Assembly: GCA_028287545.1 (NCBI GenBank)
Contig: JAQBPL010000130.1
Location: forward strand, 1-5,101
Origin: Vulcanimicrobiota bacterium
GTDB lineage: Bacteria > Eremiobacterota > Eremiobacteria > Baltobacterales > Baltobacteraceae
Direction: 5' to 3'
DNA: 5,101 nucleotides
Below the pieces are notes generated by a model, which was not told the origin of the DNA, did not search any database, and saw nothing but the letters and a program-made list of their open reading frames with translations. The translations under genes and the position numbers were made by a program. Below, piece after piece: positions 1 to 4,037 of the stretch (the stretch's first letter is position 1; the number at the start of each line of letters is the position of its first letter).

Positions 1-69
1 GAGCGCGGGGCGGGCGTCGTGCTCGTCGCGCTCGCCGTCCTTTTCACGCTGCAGCATTTGGCACACTAG
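1..69 (+). CDS. 3' end of an unidentified gene, hydrophobic C-terminus
   Basis: Frame 1 is open from the left edge to a TAG at 67-69, giving 23 residues. They begin with a short charged stretch (E-R-G) followed by a hydrophobic run rich in Val, Leu and Ala, and end in Leu-Ala-His. This looks like the final transmembrane helix of a membrane protein whose body lies outside the window. The third codon positions are almost all G or C, as expected for coding DNA in a GC-rich genome. The family cannot be named from so little. The fragment could also be a chance open frame, because 23 codons without a stop is not rare at this GC content. Confidence 0.4.
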   Translation, partial: ERGAGVVLVALAVLFTLQHLAH

Positions 70-71
70 CA

Positions 72-99
72 GGCGCGCCACGGCTAGCCGCCCGGCGCC
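72..99. repeat. Nested GC-rich inverted repeats after the first gene
   Basis: GGCGC at 72-76 can pair with GCGCC at 95-99, and the interval holds the perfect 10-bp palindrome CGGCTAGCCG at 81-90. The structure starts three bases after the TAG of the upstream gene and is followed by AGTTT at 100-104. It could act as a transcription terminator for that gene, but the T-run is only three bases and short palindromes are common at this GC content. Function is a guess. Confidence 0.25.
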
Positions 100-176
100 A
101 GTTTGCGTCCGTCGCGTTACCGACCAAGACCGAACGCCAACGCGTCCGAGTCAATGAGGTACACTACAGGGGTCTA

Positions 177-977
177 GTGCCAGCCGCCGACACGGCACAC
201 GCGCGGCGACTACAAACCCCGGATCGACGGCTCGTGCGACCCCAAAAGGTCGATTTCATCGTGCAGACCGCAGACGCCGACAAAGCCTCCAAGCACTCGA
301 CCGTGATCTTTTGGTCCCTTCTTGCCTCTGCGCTACTCCATCTCTTCGCATGGGCCGGTCTCACGTGGTCCGGTCACCTTTCATTTTGGCGCAACGTCCA
401 GTTTGAACGGCCGCACGAGACGCTCATGGTTTCGTTGTCGTTGATCCGCATCGAGCGCCGCACCATTCCGCAGCCGCCAAAGCGCCCACGGCAGGCACGA
501 CGCATGGTAGCGGCGCCGCAAGGGCCCTCGCTCTCGCCACCGCAGCCGGCCGCGCTCTCTCTGCCGCCTGCCTGGGCGAAGCAAGATTTTGGTAATAAGG
601 CCGCGACTGACACCACGCTGTGGCTGGACTGGACGAAGCAAAGCGGCACTTTCGTACCTCGCGTCTTTCTATGGCAGATGAAAGCGGTAGCAGGTTACAT
701 GCGGGGACCGTCGCTGCAAGGCGCCGTTGGGGACGTACTTGCCTCGCTACGCGCTCGGGACGCCAAAGTGTACGTCAGCAAAGCGCAGCGAGTTTGCAGC
801 GGAAGACGTCTTGGGTGGTTCTTCTCGTACGCCAAGCCATCGGAGGATCGGCCTCTACACTACGATGAAACGCTTTTCATGGCAGGCGACACGATCTATA
901 GGGCAACATACATACGCCGCGAGGATCAACCCGAAGATACAAAAACCCGCGATGGGTTGAACACTTTGTGCCACTGA
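177..977 (+). CDS. TonB-like single-pass anchored protein, uncharacterised C-terminal domain
   Basis: The predicted protein has 266 residues. A basic N-terminal segment is followed by one membrane helix at about residues 42-64, then a short stretch resembling the TonB N-terminal region (His-Glu-Thr-Leu then Val-Ser-Leu, 80-87). A Pro/Arg-rich linker spans about 98-131. The C-terminal domain (about 135-266) contains Cys207 and Cys265, which could form a disulfide outside the cytoplasm. This gives an inner-membrane-anchored, periplasm-facing topology. No canonical TonB C-terminal domain is recognised, so a role in energy transduction is not claimed. The start is uncertain. GTG 177 has AGGGG at 168-172, only 4 nt away. 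GTG 261 (residue 29) has AAAAGG at 244-249, 11 nt away, and still leaves the helix intact. The gene is poorer in GC than its neighbours (about 52-58% in the lines 301-360 and 841-960, against about 70% in the transporter gene), which could mean a different origin or weaker codon selection. It appears to be transcribed alone. Confidence 0.7.
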   Translation: MPAADTAHARRLQTPDRRLVRPQKVDFIVQTADADKASKHSTVIFWSLLASALLHLFAWAGLTWSGHLSFWRNVQFERPHETLMVSLSLIRIERRTIPQPPKRPRQARRMVAAPQGPSLSPPQPAALSLPPAWAKQDFGNKAATDTTLWLDWTKQSGTFVPRVFLWQMKAVAGYMRGPSLQGAVGDVLASLRARDAKVYVSKAQRVCSGRRLGWFFSYAKPSEDRPLHYDETLFMAGDTIYRATYIRREDQPEDTKTRDGLNTLCH

Positions 978-1025
978 CCATCCCGCACGCAGTCTCACCG
1001 CACAAGCACGCCGGAAGCGCCGGCG

Positions 1026-1244
1026 TTGGCGGCTACGCTCGTCGCCCTCCCTACGCGGCACCCGGCGTTGGCAGACGCGCTCACCGGTCCGCCTGTGGGC
1101 GTTGCGGTGTGCCAAGCAACGAACTTCAAGGGCTGGGCTTCGCAGCGCTTCTTCCTCGGATACGAAAACCGCCAAGCGGTGCCCGCTGACCTCATCGGCA
1201 GCATCTGGGTAGAGCCGCGTCGGCAAGCCCGGCAGAGCAGCTGA
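1026..1244 (+). CDS. Doubtful small ORF, 72 aa, in the same frame as the preceding gene
   Basis: The 356-bp gap between the TonB-like gene and the regulator holds one open frame with coding-like features. It starts at TTG 1026 with GGAAG at 1013-1017 (8 nt spacing) and ends at TGA 1242-1244. By my count 56 of 72 sense codons end in G or C (about 78%), which fits a gene here. The frame is the same one as the TonB-like gene, and there is no stop from just after its TGA (975-977) to 1244, so it could also be a detached or decayed C-terminal extension. The protein has one Cys, no membrane helix and no domain I recognise. Overlapping minus-strand frames (855-1313 and 995-1294) look Arg-rich and less gene-like. 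It may simply be non-coding. Confidence 0.27.
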   Translation: MAATLVALPTRHPALADALTGPPVGVAVCQATNFKGWASQRFFLGYENRQAVPADLIGSIWVEPRRQARQSS

Positions 1245-1289
1245 GGTTTTGAGGCACGCACCGACGCCGCCCGGCGTGAAAACCTCCAG
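1241..1289. repeat. Nested inverted repeat before the regulator operon
   Basis: GAGGTTTT at 1243-1250 is perfectly complementary to AAAACCTC at 1279-1286. The pairing extends by CT 1241-1242 with AG 1288-1289 if C1287 is bulged. Inside, ACGCC 1264-1268 pairs with GGCGT 1273-1277 around a GCCC loop; an alternative inner pairing is CACGC 1255-1259 with GCGTG 1274-1278. It begins at the stop codon of the doubtful ORF. There is no T-run after the stem on either strand, so it is not a textbook intrinsic terminator. It may still end transcription from the left, or be a leader structure or protein-binding site for the operon that starts about 40 bp further on. Confidence 0.4.
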
Positions 1290-1310
1290 TCCATTGTAGG
1301 GGCCGACTCG

Positions 1311-1336
1311 CATATTCGCGAAAGTTCTTGAATATG
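1311..1336 (+). promoter_or_regulatory. Putative ArsR-family 12-2-12 operator over the regulator start codon
   Basis: The left half-site CATATTCGCGAA (1311-1322) and right half-site TTCTTGAATATG (1325-1336) are separated by 2 bp. The right half reads CATATTCAAGAA on the other strand, identical to the left at 10 of 12 positions, with the outer seven (CATATTC/GAATATG) perfect. The 12-2-12 inverted-repeat layout and AT-rich outer arms are the known operator form for ArsR/SmtB repressors. The site covers the possible TTG start (1328) and ends on the ATG start (1334-1336) of the ArsR-type gene. That placement suggests autorepression of the whole operon, by blocking polymerase or early elongation. 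CATATT at 1311-1316 could serve as a -10 element, but no good -35 is visible. The promoter itself is therefore unassigned. Confidence 0.65.
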
Positions 1337-2020
1337 GCGGTACGGGGTACGAGCCGAAGCCGGAAGCGACGCTTCAAGGACGAGCTCTATGCTGCCGTCG
1401 CGCGCGTCCCCGCCGCGCTAGCGAACGGTCACCGGCTCGAACTCCTCGACCTGCTCTCGCAACGGCCGCGCACGGTCCAGGACGTCGCCGCCGAGGCGGG
1501 CATCACGGTCGCGAACGCATCGCAGCATCTCCAGGTGCTTGCGCGGTGCGGATTGGTCGCGGTGGAGCGCCGCGGAACGTTCGCCCATTACCGCGCTGCT
1601 GGGCCGGCTGTGTATCGGCTGCTCGTCGAGCTGCGTGCCGTCGCGGAATCCGCGGATGCCTCCGTCGCGGATGCCGAGCAGGCATATTTCGGTCCGCGCG
1701 AGCCCGGAATACGGACCATTGACGAAGCGCGCGACGCGCTCGCGGACGCGCACACCGCCCTGCTCGACGCTCGTCCCCGCGCGGAGTACGAAGCCGCGCA
1801 TCTCCCCGGCGCGATCAGCGCGCCGCTTGACGCTCTGCGATCCGGCAAGGTCGCCCTGCCTCGCTCGAAGCGATACGTCGTCTATTGCCGTGGACCGTAC
1901 TGCGTCTTCGCAGACGAGGCGGTCGCGCTGCTGCGCGAACGCGGCCTCGAGGCCAGTCGCCTTTCGCTCGGCCCGGCGGAATGGGTCGCCGCCGGCGGCG
2001 ACGTGCAGCGTGTCGGCTGA
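1334..2020 (+). CDS. ArsR-type HTH regulator fused to a rhodanese domain
   Basis: The 228-residue protein has a basic N-terminus (about 1-15) and a winged helix-turn-helix of the ArsR type at about 18-105. The recognition-helix region (about 58-69) includes Ser63-Gln-His-Leu-Gln, then Cys72-Gly-Leu-Val and the beta-wing (about 76-87). A rhodanese-like domain follows at about 127-227: Leu-Leu-Asp-Ala-Arg at 143-147, Glu-Tyr-Glu-Ala-Ala-His-Leu-Pro-Gly-Ala at 151-160, and the active-site loop Cys185-Arg-Gly-Pro-Tyr-Cys190. The metal-sensing Cys-Val-Cys motif of classical ArsR proteins is absent. The fusion therefore probably represses the operon until Cys185, perhaps with Cys190 or Cys72, is modified by persulfide or another thiol-reactive ligand; that mechanism is inferred. 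The start chosen is ATG 1334, with GAAAG at 1320-1324 (9 nt spacing); TTG 1328 would add two residues. The stop overlaps the transporter start by 11 bp, indicating co-transcription and translational coupling. Family assignment is firm, the ligand is not. Confidence 0.93.
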   Translation: MAVRGTSRSRKRRFKDELYAAVARVPAALANGHRLELLDLLSQRPRTVQDVAAEAGITVANASQHLQVLARCGLVAVERRGTFAHYRAAGPAVYRLLVELRAVAESADASVADAEQAYFGPREPGIRTIDEARDALADAHTALLDARPRAEYEAAHLPGAISAPLDALRSGKVALPRSKRYVVYCRGPYCVFADEAVALLRERGLEASRLSLGPAEWVAAGGDVQRVG

Positions 2021-3290
2021 GGGGGCGGGCCCCGTTCGGCTCGGGCTTGCGGCGAACGCAACGCAATTCTGGCTGCTCGTCGCAGTGAACGCGTTCGTCG
2101 GCTCGATGGTCGGCATCGAGCGCGACGTGCTGCCGCTGGTTGGCCAGCGCGTTTTCGGCCTCGCGTCCGAAACGGCGGTCCTCTCCTTCATCGTCATGTT
2201 CGGGTTCACGAAGGCGCTCGCGAACTTGTACGCGGGCCGGACCGCGGACCGGCTGGGCCGCAAGCCGCTGCTCGTCGCCGGATGGCTCTTCGCGATCCCG
2301 GTTCCGTTCTTGCTGATGTACGCGCCGGCGTGGGGTTGGATCGTCTTCGCGAACGTCTTACTCGGGATCAACCAGGGCCTGTGCTGGTCGATGACGGTCG
2401 TGATGAAAATCGACTTGGTCGGCCCCAAAGCGCGCGGCCTTGCGATGGGCCTCAACGAGTTCGCCGGTTATCTCGCCGTCGGCGTCGCAGCGTACCTCTC
2501 CGGCGTGATCGCTGCGGCGTACGGATTGCGACCGTGGCCGTTCGCTCTGGGCGTCGTCTCAGTATTCGTCGCGCTGGCGCTCTCGGTGTTCTTCGTGCGC
2601 GAGACGCACGGGCACGCGCGCTTCGAGGCCTCGAGCGGCGAGCCGGTCAACCAAGCTGCGGGATCGTCGTTCGCTGCGCTGTTCGCGCGCGTCTCCTGGA
2701 AAGACCGCACCCTCTCCTCCATCAGCCAGGCGGGACTCGTGAACAACCTCAACGACGGCCTGGCCTGGGGACTGCTGCCGTTGCACTTCGCCGCCGCCGG
2801 TCTCGCGATCGAGCGCATCGCGATCCTCTCGGCCGTCTATCCGGTGACGTGGGGAGTTTTCCAACTTCTCACGGGCGCACTGTCGGACCGCGTCGGCCGC
2901 AAATGGATGATCGCCGGCGGCATGTGGGTGCAGGCGGTCTCGATTGCGGTCTTCCTTGTCCCGGTGAATTTCGCGCTGTGGTTCGCCGCGGCCGTGCTGC
3001 TCGGCGTCGGGACGGCCATGGTGTACCCGACCCTCCTCGCCGCGATCGGCGACGTCGTCGATCCGCTGGTGCGCGCGTCCTCCGTCGGGGTGTACCGGTT
3101 GTGGCGAGACTCCGGCTACGCGTTCGGCGCGCTGATCTCCGGGATCGTCGCTCACCAGCTGGGTCAGGACGCCGCGATCGCGGTCGTCGCCGCGCTCACG
3201 CTCGGCTCGGGCGGGATCGTCGCCGTGCGCATGCGGGAGACGCTTTGGTACTCTCGCCGCGCGCTTTCGACCAGAGGTGCATCGCTATGA
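2010..3290 (+). CDS. Major facilitator superfamily (MFS) transporter
   Basis: The 426-residue protein has about 12 hydrophobic helices in two halves, joined by a polar central loop (about 196-230, around the Arg-Glu-Thr-His-Gly segment). The MFS motif A appears twice: GRTADRLGRK at residues 76-85 between helices 2 and 3, and GALSDRVGRK at 289-298 between helices 8 and 9. The first helix carries the charged group Glu37-Arg38-Asp39, and helix 5 contains Asn149-Glu150; these may line the substrate path. Length and helix count are normal for MFS. The substrate cannot be read from the sequence. Lying between a rhodanese-fused ArsR regulator and a persulfide-dioxygenase-like enzyme, it may move a sulfur compound, an oxyanion or a toxic thiophile. 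GTG 2010 is chosen because it leaves nine residues before Arg10 and puts the first helix at about residue 20. The same frame stays open upstream to 1539, but that part only shadows the regulator gene. GTG 2010 lies inside the regulator gene, and the stop TGA (3288-3290) overlaps the next ATG. Confidence 0.92.
   Translation: MSAEGAGPVRLGLAANATQFWLLVAVNAFVGSMVGIERDVLPLVGQRVFGLASETAVLSFIVMFGFTKALANLYAGRTADRLGRKPLLVAGWLFAIPVPFLLMYAPAWGWIVFANVLLGINQGLCWSMTVVMKIDLVGPKARGLAMGLNEFAGYLAVGVAAYLSGVIAAAYGLRPWPFALGVVSVFVALALSVFFVRETHGHARFEASSGEPVNQAAGSSFAALFARVSWKDRTLSSISQAGLVNNLNDGLAWGLLPLHFAAAGLAIERIAILSAVYPVTWGVFQLLTGALSDRVGRKWMIAGGMWVQAVSIAVFLVPVNFALWFAAAVLLGVGTAMVYPTLLAAIGDVVDPLVRASSVGVYRLWRDSGYAFGALISGIVAHQLGQDAAIAVVAALTLGSGGIVAVRMRETLWYSRRALSTRGASL
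3273..3279 (+). promoter_or_regulatory. Strong ribosome-binding site that fixes the MBL gene start
   Basis: AGAGGTG at 3273-3279 contains the Shine-Dalgarno core GAGG (3274-3277), 9 nt before ATG 3287. With the ATGA overlap at 3287-3290 this makes 3287 a convincing start for the hydrolase. It matters because the frame from this start meets a TGA at codon 20, so the TGA lies inside the gene rather than upstream of it. Confidence 0.75.
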
Positions 3291-4030
3291 TCTTTCGACA
3301 GATCCTTCGAGCCGAGACCGGCTGCGCATCCTACGTCTTCGGTTGAAGCGGCCAAGGCCGCGCAGCGGTCGTCGATCCTCAGTTCGAGGTCGCTCAATAC
3401 GTGGAAATCGCGAACCGCTACGGCATGCGGATCGAAGCGGTGTTCTCGACCCACGTTCATGCTGACCATCGCTCCGGTGAACGTGAACTCGCGGCCTTGG
3501 CCGGCGCCGCGAACTACCATCATCGTTCCGCTGAGCTGGAATATGCGTTCACGCCACTCGACGACGGCGCGGAGATATCCCTCGGCAACGTCGTCGTTCG
3601 CGCGCTCCACACGCCGGGACACACGCCGGAGAGCCTTTCGTTCCTCGTCACCGATCGCACGCGATCCGACGAGCCGTGGATGGTTCTTTCCGGCGACACG
3701 CTCTTCGTCGGCGACGTCGGAAGGCCCGATTTCGGCGGCGATGATGCCGGACGCCAGTTGCATGCTTCCCTGCAACGGCTCCTCGCGCTCCCGGACTATG
3801 TGGAGGTCTACCCGGCCCACATATCGGGAAGTCCGTGCGGACGTGCGATGAGCGGCAAACCCTCCTCGACGATCGGGTTCGAGCGCCGCCACAATGGCGC
3901 GCTTGCGCACGCCGACCCAGACACGTTCGTCGCCGCACTCTTCGAAGGGCTGACTCCCAAGCCGCCCGGCTTCCTGGAAATGATCGCAACGAATCGCCAT
4001 GGCGGCGAGGCAAGGACGCGGGGCGTTTGA
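3287..4030 (+). CDS. MBL-fold persulfide dioxygenase-like hydrolase with an in-frame UGA at codon 20
   Basis: Counting codon 20 as an amino acid, the protein has 247 residues. The first 19 (MIFRQILRAETGCASYVFG) match the typical start of ETHE1-like MBL proteins. After the TGA (3344-3346) the frame continues with Ala-Ala-Val-Val-Asp-Pro, then His56-Val-His58-Ala-Asp60-His61 (the HxHxDH metal motif). His112 (HTPGHTPE), Asp137 (SGDTLFVGD) and His178 (YPAHISGS) supply further ligands, and the C-terminal CGRAMSGKPSSTIGFERR signature is present. Enzymes of this group use a mononuclear iron to oxidise glutathione persulfide to sulfite in the cytoplasm; activity here is inferred. Length is normal for the family if the TGA is read through. 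The gene overlaps the transporter stop as ATGA. If UGA is not decoded the gene is a pseudogene, or a shortened protein starts at GTG 3401 (GAGG 11 nt upstream), which keeps HxHxDH but loses the first beta strands. TGA also ends the neighbouring genes, so UGA is not a general sense codon. Confidence 0.82.
3344..3346 (+). other. In-frame UGA: candidate selenocysteine codon or nonsense mutation
   Basis: The TGA follows Gly19 and precedes Ser-Gly-Gln-Gly of the MBL hydrolase. From memory, several relatives have Cys at this point in a Tyr-Leu-Phe-Gly-Cys context, and ETHE1 has Asp. A UGA aligned with Cys in homologues is the usual hallmark of a bacterial selenoprotein, and TGC or TGT to TGA is also a one-base nonsense change. 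The two readings cannot be separated from this window alone. Confidence 0.4.
3348..3389 (+). promoter_or_regulatory. Candidate SECIS-like hairpins downstream of the in-frame UGA
   Basis: GGCCGC 3356-3361 pairs with GCGGTC 3365-3370 (6 bp, one G-U) around loop GCA; the loop starts with G and lies 15 nt after the UGA. CCTC 3377-3380 pairs with GAGG 3386-3389 around loop AGTTC, with G in the second loop position and 34 nt from the UGA. Bacterial SECIS elements usually have a small apical loop with G in its first two positions about 16-37 nt from the UGA, so both are borderline fits. A third hairpin, GCGGC 3348-3352 with GCCGC 3357-3361 (loop CCAAG minus one pair, or a 6-bp stem with a 2-nt loop), competes with the first. 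Such stems arise easily in GC-rich DNA. Confidence 0.22.
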
Positions 4031-4037
4031 TACTCGG

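Noticed and set aside
160..179. TACACT at 160-165 as a -10 box, and the CACTA/TAGTG inverted repeat (162-166, 175-179) over GTG 177
   Set aside because: No -35 box lies at the right distance, and a 5-bp repeat is expected by chance. It is too weak to annotate.
855..1313. Minus-strand frame of 152 codons in the intergenic region
   Set aside because: It overlaps the end of the TonB-like gene, has an Arg-rich unlikely composition, and lacks a recognisable domain.
1539..2009. N-terminal extension of the MFS frame upstream to 1539
   Set aside because: The segment is Arg/Ser/Pro-rich, overlaps the well-supported regulator in another frame, and has no transporter character. GTG 2010 gives a normal MFS N-terminus.
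1418..2455. Minus-strand frame of 345 codons opposite the regulator and MFS genes
   Set aside because: It spans two well-supported genes on the other strand and gives low-complexity, domain-free protein.
2282..3346. Plus-strand Arg-rich frame of 354 codons ending at the UGA
   Set aside because: Its body is an Arg-rich shadow of the MFS gene. Only its last 20 codons, from ATG 3287, are real, as the start of the MBL hydrolase.
3164..4000. Minus-strand frame of 278 codons opposite the MBL gene
   Set aside because: It is antisense to a gene with clear MBL motifs and its translation shows no recognisable domain. Long antisense frames are normal at this GC content.
3401..4030. GTG 3401 as the natural start of the MBL hydrolase
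   Set aside because: It would drop the first beta strands and the Val-Val-Asp-Pro segment of the fold, while a strong RBS and ATGA overlap support 3287. It is kept only as a possible reinitiation site after the UGA.
3287..4030. Alternative genetic code with UGA as a sense codon throughout
   Set aside because: The TonB-like gene, the regulator, the MFS gene and the hydrolase all end in TGA at sensible family lengths.
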